DNA of 64,000 nt. It comes from Nocardia sp. NBC_01329 (GTDB lineage: Bacteria > Actinomycetota > Actinomycetes > Mycobacteriales > Mycobacteriaceae). The stretch spans positions 3,534,001-3,598,000 of the forward strand of contig NZ_CP108381.1 of assembly GCF_035956715.1 (NCBI RefSeq). Direction: 5' to 3'. Both the position numbers and the translations under genes were made by a program. Positions 32,784 to 40,826 of the stretch are shown piece after piece (position 1 is the first letter of the stretch; each line of letters begins with the position of its first letter). Under the pieces are notes generated by a model that ran no database searches, was not told the DNA's origin, and saw nothing but the letters and a program-made list of their open reading frames with translations.

Positions 32784-33053
32784 GTACCTGGAGCAGCACC
32801 TGAGCCAGACCTACCGATGACGGCGGTAGCTCCTATCTTTACAACTATTGCAATCTTTTGAGAACCAACAGGTTCGCTGATGAACTCGCGATCATGGTGC
32901 ATCTTCGCGACCGCGAGCGGTTCTCGTGACGGCCCCGCGGCGGGGTCGGGTCACTCAGCATCGGGTGGCGCAGACCGTGGCGTCCGAACCGCCGGGTGTA
33001 GCGTCTCGGGCGGAAAGTCACCGAGTTATCGATTGCGATCTCGTGAGGGTGCC

Positions 33054-33698
33054 ATGCCGCGGGAACTGACCGATCTGCCGTTCGCGAATCTGCTGGAGCC
33101 GGCGGGCGAGATAGATATCGAAGGTGAGTACGACTGCCTGCTGTTCGACAACACGGTCCTGTCCGATCCCGACGCTCGCCACACCGTATTCGACCAGTGC
33201 GCCTTCCGGTCCGCACATCTGGACGGGGGTTCGGCACGTGGCGCGCGATTCAGCGAGGTCTGGTTGCACGGGGTCCGTATCACCGGAACCGATCTGGCGG
33301 ACGCGGTCTGGATGGACACCGAGGTGGTCGAGGGCGCATGGTCCGGGGTCGAAGCGAGCGGCGCCGAGTTGCGCCGAGTGGAGTTCCACAACTGCAAACT
33401 CGATTCGGTCAACTTCCGGGGCGCGAACCTGACGAAGGTCCGGTTCGTCGACTGCGTGCTCCGGCACGTCGATTTCGGGGGTGCGAAACTGAACGAGGTC
33501 GATTTCCCCGGTTCGGAGATATCGGCACTCGTGGTCCGGGATGCGCGGCTGACGAAGGTGGATTTCCGTGGGGCGGCGGCACTCCGGGTCGACGAGGGAG
33601 TCGACGCTCTACGCGGCGCGATCGTGACTCCGGGCCAATTGCTCGATCTCGCACCGGCATTCGCGGCATCCGTGGGTCTGCTCGTCCAGCCCGAATAA
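33054..33698 (+). CDS. Pentapeptide-repeat protein
   Basis: 214 residues made largely of A(D/N)LxX-like repeats (FRGANLTKVRFVDCVLRHVD, FGGAKLNEVDFPG), forming a right-handed quadrilateral helix. Members include DNA-mimic gyrase protectors (MfpA, Qnr) and many of unknown role. This one has less regular repeats and a 35-residue non-repeat end, so a quinolone link is not supported. ATG 33054 follows GAGGGTG; the frame could extend to 32880. Confidence 0.88.
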   Translation: MPRELTDLPFANLLEPAGEIDIEGEYDCLLFDNTVLSDPDARHTVFDQCAFRSAHLDGGSARGARFSEVWLHGVRITGTDLADAVWMDTEVVEGAWSGVEASGAELRRVEFHNCKLDSVNFRGANLTKVRFVDCVLRHVDFGGAKLNEVDFPGSEISALVVRDARLTKVDFRGAAALRVDEGVDALRGAIVTPGQLLDLAPAFAASVGLLVQPE

Positions 33699-33740
33699 CG
33701 CCGTGCCGGGTGGGCCGTCCGGTCTGCGTCTATTCGCTGC

Positions 33741-34724
33741 TCACTGCGACATTGTGCCCAGTACCGCGGCCGTCGCGTCGGCGACCGCGGCGTCGGCACC
33801 GGCGGCCATCGGGTAGCCGGTGGTCGAGCGGCTGAAGATCACGAGCACCAGCGATGTCCCGGTGGGGCTCCACACCACCCCGGCGTCGTTGGCGGTGCCG
33901 TACGCGCCGCTACCGGATTTGTCCGCCGCCACCCATCCCACCGGCAGACCCTTGCGCAGCCGTTCGCGCGAGGTCACACTCGACCGCATCCAGCTCGTGA
34001 GCATCCGCCGGTACTCGGTACTCAGCCCGTCGCCGAGGACGAGCTTCCGATAGCCGGCGGCGAGCGCGGACGGGGTACTGGTATCCCGTGGGTCGCCGGT
34101 CAGCGCCTCGTTGAGTTCCGGTTCCCAACGGTCCAGCCGGGTCTGCGGATCGCCGATCGACCGCGCGAACTCGGTTACTGCTCCCGGGCCCCCGAGCCGG
34201 CGCAGCAGCAGATTCGCCGCCGTGTTGTCGTTACGTACCAGCGCCGCCCGGCACAGGTCGTAGTAACTCATGAGTTCGCCGGCGTGGTAGCTGGTGACCG
34301 GTGAGCTGATCACGAGGTCCTGCCGAGTGATCAGCACCTTGTCGTTGAGATCCAGTTCCCGGCGTTCGGCGAGCCGAAGGATCGCCGCCACCGCGTACAC
34401 CTCGAACGTGGCCGACATCGCGAAGCGATCGTCGCCGTTCCACTCGAAGGTCCGCCCACCCCGGGGGTCGACGGCCGCGATCCCGAACAGCACGTTGTAC
34501 CTGGCCTGCAGAGTCATGAGCGTGTTGCTCAGGTCGGTGGTCTCCTGGGTACTGACCGACGGCGAGTCGGCCGGCGTACCGGTATCGCGGTCTCCGCACG
34601 CTGTCGCGGAAAGGGCGACCGCCGTCAAGACGAGTGCCAGTGATCGCCGACTCGACGGGATGCGATGAGCGGATCGGTTCGGTTTCACCCTCGCAGCAGA
34701 CACCGCCCGATCGACGGCCGCCAA
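33741..34724 (-). CDS. Class A beta-lactamase homologue lacking the catalytic Ser and Lys
   Basis: 327 residues with a lipoprotein-like signal (LVLTAVALSATACGD). The fold signatures are clear, but the active site is altered. Where class A enzymes have S70-x-x-K73, this protein reads FAMSATFE: Ala105 sits at position 70 and Glu108 at 73. SDN is NDN (164-166). Glu166 (RWEPELN, E200) and the KTG box (KSG, 268-270) remain. It should therefore not hydrolyse beta-lactams and may be a binding or sensing protein. The start is uncertain: TTG 34724 has GGGAG upstream, with in-frame GTGs at 34703 and 34688. It is divergent from a LysR gene. Confidence 0.85.
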   Translation of the reverse strand: MAAVDRAVSAARVKPNRSAHRIPSSRRSLALVLTAVALSATACGDRDTGTPADSPSVSTQETTDLSNTLMTLQARYNVLFGIAAVDPRGGRTFEWNGDDRFAMSATFEVYAVAAILRLAERRELDLNDKVLITRQDLVISSPVTSYHAGELMSYYDLCRAALVRNDNTAANLLLRRLGGPGAVTEFARSIGDPQTRLDRWEPELNEALTGDPRDTSTPSALAAGYRKLVLGDGLSTEYRRMLTSWMRSSVTSRERLRKGLPVGWVAADKSGSGAYGTANDAGVVWSPTGTSLVLVIFSRSTTGYPMAAGADAAVADATAAVLGTMSQ

Positions 34725-34759
34725 TATCCGACACTCCCGTACACCAGTCGAATTTGATA

Positions 34760-34794
34760 TAACACCAGGTTAAATTGGGTTTCATTGGTTGAAA
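34760..34794. promoter_or_regulatory. Two LysR-type dyads between the pseudo-beta-lactamase and lysR
   Basis: TAACACCAGGTTA (34760-34772) is a TAAC-N5-GTTA dyad of the T-N11-A form. TTTCATTGGTTGAAA (34780-34794) is a perfect 5-5-5 inverted repeat. Both lie in the AT-rich 127-bp divergent region, the expected place for LysR binding. Which one is used is not known. Confidence 0.5.
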
Positions 34795-34851
34795 TGGTCG
34801 GTGAAACCGCAGTTCGGCGGCGGGGTCCGACGGCACTGGTTCAATATCGCT

Positions 34852-35727
34852 ATGGACCTGATCCGCCACCTCGGCTATTTTGTCGCCATCGCCGATGAAG
34901 GTCATTTCGGACGGGCCGCCACGGTACTGGATATGACACAACCCCCGCTGTCCCAGGGGTTGCGGCGGTTGGAGAGCCGACTGGGCGTCGAGCTGGTCCA
35001 TCGCACCCGGCAGGGGGCGGTGCTCACCGCGGCGGGCCGGCAACTGCTGCCCCGGGCCCGGCTCCTGGTCGACGACGCGCAACGTCTGCTCGCCGAGGCG
35101 CAGCGGATCGCCCGCACCCGCGGCACAGTGCACTGGGGCGCCACCTCCGCCCTGCCCGATCGGATCGTCACCGCCTGTGTGACCGGGCTGCGCACCGGGA
35201 ACACCTCCGGCGAAGCGGTGTCCACCGATATGGGTACGACGGTGGACCTGGTGACGGCCGTCCGGTCCGGCCTGTGCGATCTGGCGGTGATCGAGCATCC
35301 GGCGCTGGTCGATGGCGTGGAGGCCAGATCCGTCGTGAAACTCCCGCGCTGGATCGTCGTACCGGCCGGCCACCGCAGCGCCGCCACCGAGCGCCCGGCA
35401 TTCCCGATGCTGGCCGACCTCACCTACGCCGCCTATCCGCGTGCCGCCAACCCCCCCGCCTCCGATACGGTCCGGGACCTACTGCGCGAACGCGGTCTCG
35501 ACGTTCAGGCGGTCACCGTGCACGACGACCGCGCCGTACTCGCGGCGGTCGCCGCCGGGACCAGCTTCGGGCTCACCACCACCGCGCCGTCCGATATTCC
35601 GGGTGTCGCCTGGTTACGGATGGCCCCGCAGGCGGTGGCGCTGCGGTGCCGGGTGATCCACCGGGCCGGCGCCGAGGAGCAGGCCGACGCGCTGGACCGC
35701 GTTCTCTACCGGGAACGCCTCCGGTGA
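34852..35727 (+). CDS. LysR-family transcriptional regulator
   Basis: 291 residues. The winged helix-turn-helix is FVAIADEGHFGRAATVLDM with QPPLSQGLRRLESRLGVEL; a two-lobed effector domain follows. Such regulators usually control the divergent gene and themselves, here the beta-lactamase-like lipoprotein gene. ATG 34852 was chosen because homologues start with MDLRHL-like residues; the frame could begin at 34789 but would cross the operator. Its stop overlaps the next start as GTGA. The ampR/ampC-like arrangement is notable. Confidence 0.9.
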   Translation: MDLIRHLGYFVAIADEGHFGRAATVLDMTQPPLSQGLRRLESRLGVELVHRTRQGAVLTAAGRQLLPRARLLVDDAQRLLAEAQRIARTRGTVHWGATSALPDRIVTACVTGLRTGNTSGEAVSTDMGTTVDLVTAVRSGLCDLAVIEHPALVDGVEARSVVKLPRWIVVPAGHRSAATERPAFPMLADLTYAAYPRAANPPASDTVRDLLRERGLDVQAVTVHDDRAVLAAVAAGTSFGLTTTAPSDIPGVAWLRMAPQAVALRCRVIHRAGAEEQADALDRVLYRERLR

Positions 35728-36620
35728 CCACGGCCGATCGCATCAGGGCAGTTTTCGCCGACGCGGGTTGTACCGGACGATTGCACGCCCGCCGGTGCGA
35801 TGGGAGCGGCGCGGAGGTCTCGGCCGGCGGAACCGAACGAGTGGTCACCGCCTCGGTGTACAAACTGCCGCTGCTCCTCGCCTACTGCCGCGCCGTGGAT
35901 GCCGGGCGCCTCGACCCGCTGTCCCGGCTCACCCTCACTCCGTCGGAATGTACGCCGGGCCCCACCGGAGTATCGGCTCTGCACGACCCGATCACCATGA
36001 GCCGGCGTGATCTGGCGACCTCCATGATGACGGTCTCCGATAACGCGGCGGCGGATCTGCTGCTCGGCGAAGTCGGGCTGACCGCCGTGCACGAACTGCT
36101 GGAATCGCTGGACCTGGACCGCACACGCCTGGTCGGCGGCACTGCCGATATCCAGCGCAGTCTGGTGCGGGACACCGACACCCACGACACGGCGGCAGCG
36201 TTCGCCGCACTCGCCGACAACGACGAAGCCTGGACCGTTTCCGCCTACGACCCCGCGTACACGAGCGCGACGACCCCGGAGGAGATGACCCGGCTGTTGT
36301 CCGCGCTGTGGCGCGGACAGGTGCTGTCCCGGGAGCAGACGGATTTCGCCTGTTCGGTGATGCGCCGCCAGGTCTGGCCGCATCGGATCGCCGCCGGATT
36401 CCCTCATCGCGGTGTCGCCGTGGCCGGTAAGACAGGAACCATCGGCATCATCCGCAACGAGGTCGCCGTGGTGGAGTTCCCGGGTGAACATCCGGTCGCG
36501 GTAGCCGTTTTCACCCGCGCCGCCCGCGCCGATCCTGCCCTGCCCGCGGTGGATGCGGCGATCGCCGAGGCGGCGCGCATAGCGGTCACCGAACTGCGCC
36601 GGGCCCTGCCCGCCGCATGA
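35724..36620 (+). CDS. Class A-like beta-lactamase / serine hydrolase
   Basis: 298 residues with a complete serine beta-lactamase active site: SVYK (S-x-x-K), VSDN (SDN) and GKTGTIG (KTG). No signal peptide is visible from GTG 35724, so it is either cytoplasmic or mis-started; the gene overlaps lysR by four bases and has no earlier start. Family members include beta-lactamases and esterase-like penicillin-recognising enzymes. Co-expression with the LysR regulator, and the active-site-less paralogue next door, suggest a beta-lactam or cell-wall response system. Confidence 0.85.
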   Translation: MTTADRIRAVFADAGCTGRLHARRCDGSGAEVSAGGTERVVTASVYKLPLLLAYCRAVDAGRLDPLSRLTLTPSECTPGPTGVSALHDPITMSRRDLATSMMTVSDNAAADLLLGEVGLTAVHELLESLDLDRTRLVGGTADIQRSLVRDTDTHDTAAAFAALADNDEAWTVSAYDPAYTSATTPEEMTRLLSALWRGQVLSREQTDFACSVMRRQVWPHRIAAGFPHRGVAVAGKTGTIGIIRNEVAVVEFPGEHPVAVAVFTRAARADPALPAVDAAIAEAARIAVTELRRALPAA

Positions 36621-36700
36621 CCGGGGGCCCGGCCGCCTGTCGAGTCACGTCCGCGCGGCCGCCACCGGAAACCGGACCGCCGGATCACCGTCGCGCCGGA

Positions 36701-37135
36701 TCACGCCTTGGTGATCAGTAGATCCACTCGGTAGTCGCCCACCGGAATCGTCCCGCTCGGCGGCCGCGCAGGACGGAGTGCCACCAGCTCGATCCGGTAG
36801 TCGTTCACGTTCGCACCGGTGCCGAATCGCCGGCTGGTATGCAGTTCCGGACGGGACCGCTGTCCGCCGACGCTCACCTCGATCACCACCGTCGCATCCC
36901 CTTCCCATACGCACGCGGTGGCGGCCGGACATCGGCTGTCGGCCGGTATCCCGGCGAACGAGGCGATCATCCGGTCGTCGTCGAGACTCGCCACGACACC
37001 GGCGGACAGCGTGAACGGTGTTCCGAGTTCCGCGGTCACCGGGGAGGTCGGAGGTTCGGCCGAGGCACCGCAGCTCATGGATGCCAGCAGTAGTCCCGCC
37101 AGGATCGGACACGACAGGAATTTCCAGGGCGACAT
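36701..37135 (-). CDS. Small secreted lipoprotein, unknown function
   Basis: 144 residues. The signal peptide ends in a lipobox LASMSCG. The mature part is beta-rich with one Cys pair (RCPAATACVWEG) followed by GDATVVIEVSV, a pattern shared by many small exported proteins of actinobacteria. I cannot assign a role. ATG 37135 is the start. It lies 46 bases downstream of the sigma gene and may be part of that operon. Confidence 0.7.
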   Translation of the reverse strand: MSPWKFLSCPILAGLLLASMSCGASAEPPTSPVTAELGTPFTLSAGVVASLDDDRMIASFAGIPADSRCPAATACVWEGDATVVIEVSVGGQRSRPELHTSRRFGTGANVNDYRIELVALRPARPPSGTIPVGDYRVDLLITKA

Positions 37136-37181
37136 GTGCCGATCCTGGCAGAGAAGTTCGTCCCGTAGGTGGCGGTCGCGG

Positions 37182-38414
37182 TCAGTCGAGCTGATCGGCT
37201 TTGCCGCGCAGGTATCGCTGTTCGACGCGGTTGCCGGTCAGGTCGGCGGCTCGGCGGAAGAGTTCGGCCGCGGTGGTCCGGTCGCCGAGTTGCTCCAGGA
37301 GGTGGGCGCGGACGGCGTGTTCGCGTTGCCGGGTGAGCGGGTTGCGGTCGAGGTGATGGTGTCGGTTGAGGTCGTCGAGCAGGGCCAGACCCCGGGTGGG
37401 GCCGTGAGCGTGGGCGACAGCCACCACCCGGGCGAGTTGTACGGGCGGGGTGGGAGTGAGGCGTTCGAGCCAGAGATAGAGCATCGCGATCTGGGGCCAG
37501 TCGGTGCGGCCCGGCTCGGCGGCGGCGTGTACCGCGGCGATCGCTGCCTGCAGTCGGTAGGGGCCGGCCGGGGCGCGGTTCCAGACACTGTCGATGAGCG
37601 CTGTTCCCTCCTCGATCATTTCGCGGTTCCACCGGCCGGGGTCCTGATCGGCGAGGGGTATGAGTTCGCCTGCGTCCGTGCGCGCTGTGCGGCGGGATTC
37701 GGTGAGCAGCATGAGCGCGAGCAGACCGGTCGCTTCCGCGTCGTCGGGGAGGGCGGTGTGCAGCAATCTGGTCAGCCGGATGGCTTCGTCGGTGAGGTCG
37801 ACCCGGGTGAGTCCGGGACCGGCGGTGGTGGTGTAACCCTCGTTGAAAATGAGGTAGAGCACGCGTAGGACCGCGGTTATCCGGCTGTCGCGGTCGGTGC
37901 CGGTGGGCAGGGTGAAGCGGGCACCGACCTTGGCGAGTTGTTGTTTGGCGCGGCTGATCCGGGTGCCCATGGTGGTTTCGGTGGTGCCGTAGGCATGGGC
38001 GATCTCGGCGGTGGTCAGACCGCCGACCGCGCGTAGCGTGAGTGCCACCTGGGAGATGTGGCCGAGGGCGGAGTGGCAGCACAACATCAGCAGGGCGAGG
38101 CTGTCGTCGGTGTCTGTGGCGTGCGCCGCTCGGCCGGGTTCGGTCATGGCCGATTCGGCGGTGCCGGCTTCCAGTTCGCGTCTGCGGCGAGCCTGCTCGG
38201 AGCGCAGCAGATCGATCATCCGCCGGTATCCGATCCGGATCAGCAGGCTGCGCGGGTTGTCCGGGATCCCTTCGACCGGCCACGTGCGTGCGGCGGTGAG
38301 CAAGGCTTCCTGTACGGCGTCCTCGGCGATATCGAAACGTCCGAAGCGGCGGACCAGCGCACCGAGGACCTGCGGCGCTTCGGTGCGCAGCAGGTCCTCG
38401 ATCTCGCGGGTCAT
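37182..38414 (-). CDS. ECF sigma factor, ECF42-type (second module)
   Basis: 410 residues with the same plan as the sigma at 21174: region 2 FDIAEDAVQEALLTAARTWP, region 4 GGLTTAEIAHAYGTTETTMG, then the long helical tail (LLALMLLTESRRTARTD, RVVAVAHAHGPTRGLALLDD). The two are related but clearly different proteins. ATG 38414 overlaps the YCII stop as ATGA. It is the third gene of the operon DUF998-YCII-sigma. Confidence 0.9.
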   Translation of the reverse strand: MTREIEDLLRTEAPQVLGALVRRFGRFDIAEDAVQEALLTAARTWPVEGIPDNPRSLLIRIGYRRMIDLLRSEQARRRRELEAGTAESAMTEPGRAAHATDTDDSLALLMLCCHSALGHISQVALTLRAVGGLTTAEIAHAYGTTETTMGTRISRAKQQLAKVGARFTLPTGTDRDSRITAVLRVLYLIFNEGYTTTAGPGLTRVDLTDEAIRLTRLLHTALPDDAEATGLLALMLLTESRRTARTDAGELIPLADQDPGRWNREMIEEGTALIDSVWNRAPAGPYRLQAAIAAVHAAAEPGRTDWPQIAMLYLWLERLTPTPPVQLARVVAVAHAHGPTRGLALLDDLNRHHHLDRNPLTRQREHAVRAHLLEQLGDRTTAAELFRRAADLTGNRVEQRYLRGKADQLD

Positions 38415-38782
38415 GCGGTGAAGTCTTCACCCATGATCGGGCGGATCTCGATCGGTTCGCCGAGCGCTTCGACTATGCGGGTGGCGATCTCCACGGCCCG
38501 TTCATGGCCGGCGACGTCGATCACGGCGAAGCTGGCCAGGACTTCTTTCAGTTCGGCGAACGGCCCATCGGTGGCCACCACACCGTCAGCGTTTTTGCGG
38601 ACGGTGGAGCTGACGGCCGGGTGACCGAGCCCCTCGCTGGAAACGAGCTCGCCGGCGGCGGTCAGTTCTTGTTCCAGCTGCTGGTAGGTAGCGAACGCCG
38701 CCAGCGCCTCCGCCGAGGGGGTCTCGGCGGTCGCGGCATCCCATGCGGTGGCCGGGGTGTAGCCGAGCAGCAGGTATTTCAC
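38411..38782 (-). CDS. YCII (DGPF)-domain protein
   Basis: 123 residues: MKYLLLGYTPATAWD, then VATDGPFAELKEVLASFAVID, the YCII core. GTG 38782 has GGAGGA four bases upstream. It is coupled to the sigma gene and lies 61 bases after the DUF998 gene. No separate promoter is visible, so it is probably transcribed from the promoter at 39527-39556. Confidence 0.92.
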   Translation of the reverse strand: MKYLLLGYTPATAWDAATAETPSAEALAAFATYQQLEQELTAAGELVSSEGLGHPAVSSTVRKNADGVVATDGPFAELKEVLASFAVIDVAGHERAVEIATRIVEALGEPIEIRPIMGEDFTA

Positions 38783-38843
38783 GATGTCCTCCGATGTGGT
38801 GGGTTCTTGTCGCCACGGTAACCGGTGTGCGGGCGTCGTCGGC

Positions 38844-39491
38844 TCAGGCGGGACGCTGGGAGACCGCGAGCACTGTGATCCAGGTGAAGGCGATGAGGCC
38901 GTTGATCGCGATCTGAATGCTCATATGTTCGGGCGACACGGGCACCAGCAGAACGAGTCCGGCAACCGCGCTGGCGACAGCGGGAACAACCGCGCGGCGG
39001 CGGGCGCATCGCACGCACAGCACAAGTGCCGCGATCGCGAGCGCCGTGAAAGCCACCGCTGCGACGGCCGTGTGCGTGATGCTGTGCCAGGACATCTGCG
39101 CGACCGGCTCGTCGGGGGTGCCGGCCGGGAAACCGTTCTCCGGATCCATGGTGAATATGCCTGCCGCGACGAACCCGATTCCGAAGATTCCGACCAGGAT
39201 CGGCAGCGCCCGCCGTCCGGTCCCCTCCCTGAGCGTGCGGCCGAGGCCTGCGGCGAGGGCCAGCGCACCCACCCCCGCGGTGATGAAAGTGAGGATCTGG
39301 ATCCAGCCGAGGTCACCGGTGGCGAGCTGGCTGATCGGGTGCCGGGTGATGTCGAAGCCGTCGCGGGTGAGCATCTGGGTGATCGCCGAAGCGAAGAACA
39401 GCGGCCCGGCGGCGGCACCCGCGAGCAGTAAGCCCTCGGTTACCCGGCTCGGAGCACGGACGGTGGTCGGGGTGGTAGCTGCGAAGGTCAT
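38844..39491 (-). CDS. DUF998-type six-helix membrane protein
   Basis: 215 residues with six membrane helices. GFDITRHPISQLATGDLGWI after the first helix is the hallmark of DUF998, and SWHSITHTAVAAVAF follows in the fourth. Function unknown. ATG 39491 follows GGAAGGAAGC. It is the first gene of the ECF42 operon and directly downstream of the ECF42-type promoter, so it is a likely regulon member. Confidence 0.85.
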   Translation of the reverse strand: MTFAATTPTTVRAPSRVTEGLLLAGAAAGPLFFASAITQMLTRDGFDITRHPISQLATGDLGWIQILTFITAGVGALALAAGLGRTLREGTGRRALPILVGIFGIGFVAAGIFTMDPENGFPAGTPDEPVAQMSWHSITHTAVAAVAFTALAIAALVLCVRCARRRAVVPAVASAVAGLVLLVPVSPEHMSIQIAINGLIAFTWITVLAVSQRPA

Positions 39492-39526
39492 CGGGGCTTC
39501 CTTCCTCGGTGATGGGTTCTCGCTGC

Positions 39527-39556
39527 TACCTCGAAGCCGGCGGACACATCTCGACA
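39527..39556 (-). promoter_or_regulatory. ECF42-type promoter of the DUF998-YCII-sigma operon
   Basis: On the minus strand TGTCGA (39556-39551) is followed after 17 bp by CGAGGTA (39533-39527), continuing GCAGCG. The matching TGTCGA and spacing fit published ECF42 targets (TGTCGA with a CGA-type -10). It lies 36 bases before the DUF998 start. Confidence 0.65.
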
Positions 39557-39589
39557 CTCAGAGAAGTGAGTCAGGTCACAGTCGATCGG

Positions 39590-39620
39590 TGTCGAAGCCC
39601 GGATGACGGCTCCGAGGTAT
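39590..39620 (+). promoter_or_regulatory. ECF42-type promoter of the divergent gene at 39650
   Basis: TGTCGA (39590-39595), a 17-bp spacer, then CGAGGTATCAG (39613-39623). It is almost identical to the promoter firing the other way at 39527-39556. Two matching elements back to back make chance unlikely. Confidence 0.65.
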
Positions 39621-39649
39621 CAGCGACAACTCACAACAGGAGGATCAAG

Positions 39650-40078
39650 ATGACCGAGACTCAACAGCAGCCCACCCCCGAACTGAAAGCTCTGGACCGC
39701 CTGGTCGGCACCTGGAAGGTCAGCGGCGGTGCGGAAGGAACCGTGCGCTACGAATGGATGACCGGCGGGTTCTTCCTGCTCCAACACATCGACCTCACCC
39801 AGTTCGGCGAACCCGTCACCGGTATGGAGGTAATCGGCAACCTGCGCCCGTTCGGCGAACCGACCGGCCCCGATGTGGCATCGCGGTACTACGACTCGGT
39901 GGGCAACACCTTCGACTATGTCTACGAACTGACCGGCGACACGCTCACCATCTGGGCCGGCGCGAAGGGCAGCCCCGCCTACTACCAGGGCACCTTCGAT
40001 GCCGACGGCAATACCGTCACCGGCGAATGGGTCTACCCCGGCGGCGGTGGATACGCCTCGGCAATGACCCGTATCTGA
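39650..40078 (+). CDS. DUF1579/calycin-like protein
   Basis: 142 residues. LKALDRLVGTWKVSGGAEGT opens a small beta-barrel domain with FLLQHIDL, YDSVGNTFDYVYEL and TVTGEWVYPGGGGY; the pattern resembles DUF1579 and other lipocalin-like fold proteins that may bind small hydrophobic ligands. ATG 39650 has AGGAGGA upstream. Its promoter makes it a probable ECF42 regulon member. Confidence 0.7.
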   Translation: MTETQQQPTPELKALDRLVGTWKVSGGAEGTVRYEWMTGGFFLLQHIDLTQFGEPVTGMEVIGNLRPFGEPTGPDVASRYYDSVGNTFDYVYELTGDTLTIWAGAKGSPAYYQGTFDADGNTVTGEWVYPGGGGYASAMTRI

Positions 40079-40169
40079 TCCAGCGGCGACCCGTATCCGA
40101 TCCAGCGGCCCGAGCCGGTCTCGTCCGGTTCGGGCCGGGACCGGCCGTCGTGGGTCGCCGGCAGAAGAG

Positions 40170-40826
40170 TCAGCGACCGACGGACACCGACCCGGGTCCA
40201 CTCGTGACCTCCGGGGTCTGCGAACGGACCTCCGGGCTCTGCGGCCACGGGCCCGCGAAAGTCAGACCGAAGCGGCCACCGAGGCGATTGAGCGCTTCGG
40301 GGACGCCGAAGACCGCTTCACCGCTGAAGTCCGGATCCATCGGATCCACCAGACAGAACACACCGACCGAGTCCACCGCCATCCCCGGCACATAGGTGGC
40401 GAAGGTGAGCGCGGCCTCCAAGCTCTCCTCCTCGTCGCCCGGATACACCGGCCACGCTTCGGTCACACCGTTCCATTCGAACTGGAGTTCCCAGTGGTCA
40501 TCAGCGCCTTCGACCAGCCGCACATCCCGGATCGTCACCGCGCCGCGGGCGCAGCCTGCCACGGATTCCAGTTCATCGCGGTACCAGTCGAGCCGCCGCT
40601 CGTCGTCGGCGTCGCCGATTCCGCGAAAGGTCTTGTAGTCGAATGTGTATCGGATGCCGAGTTCGGTGAGCAGGCCACGCAACGCACTTCGATCGGTATG
40701 GCCGAAATAGCTCAGCGGTTCGTCGAGTTCGCCGTGTTCGAACACCGCTCCCGGCGTCGACGCGTCGACCAGGCCCAGCTCTATCATCAGGTCCACCACC
40801 TCGCGGGTGGTGTGTGCGGAACCCAC
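40170..40826 (-). CDS. Conserved hypothetical protein
   Basis: 218 residues, soluble and acidic, alpha/beta in appearance. Parts read TTREVVDLMIELGLVD, YTFDYKTFRGIGDADDERR and HWELQFEWNGVTEAWPVYPG; I do not recognise a family. GTG 40826 follows GGAGGATGC, which decides the start. It is a single gene. Its C-terminus is Ser/Thr/Pro-rich and poorly ordered. Confidence 0.6.
   Translation of the reverse strand: MGSAHTTREVVDLMIELGLVDASTPGAVFEHGELDEPLSYFGHTDRSALRGLLTELGIRYTFDYKTFRGIGDADDERRLDWYRDELESVAGCARGAVTIRDVRLVEGADDHWELQFEWNGVTEAWPVYPGDEEESLEAALTFATYVPGMAVDSVGVFCLVDPMDPDFSGEAVFGVPEALNRLGGRFGLTFAGPWPQSPEVRSQTPEVTSGPGSVSVGR

Noticed and set aside
33054..33698. Qnr/MfpA-type quinolone resistance protein
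   Set aside because: The pentapeptide repeats are too irregular and too few for that assignment.
33741..36620. Functional beta-lactam resistance from both lactamase-like genes
   Set aside because: The first lacks the catalytic residues and the second lacks a visible export signal; resistance is not supported by sequence alone.
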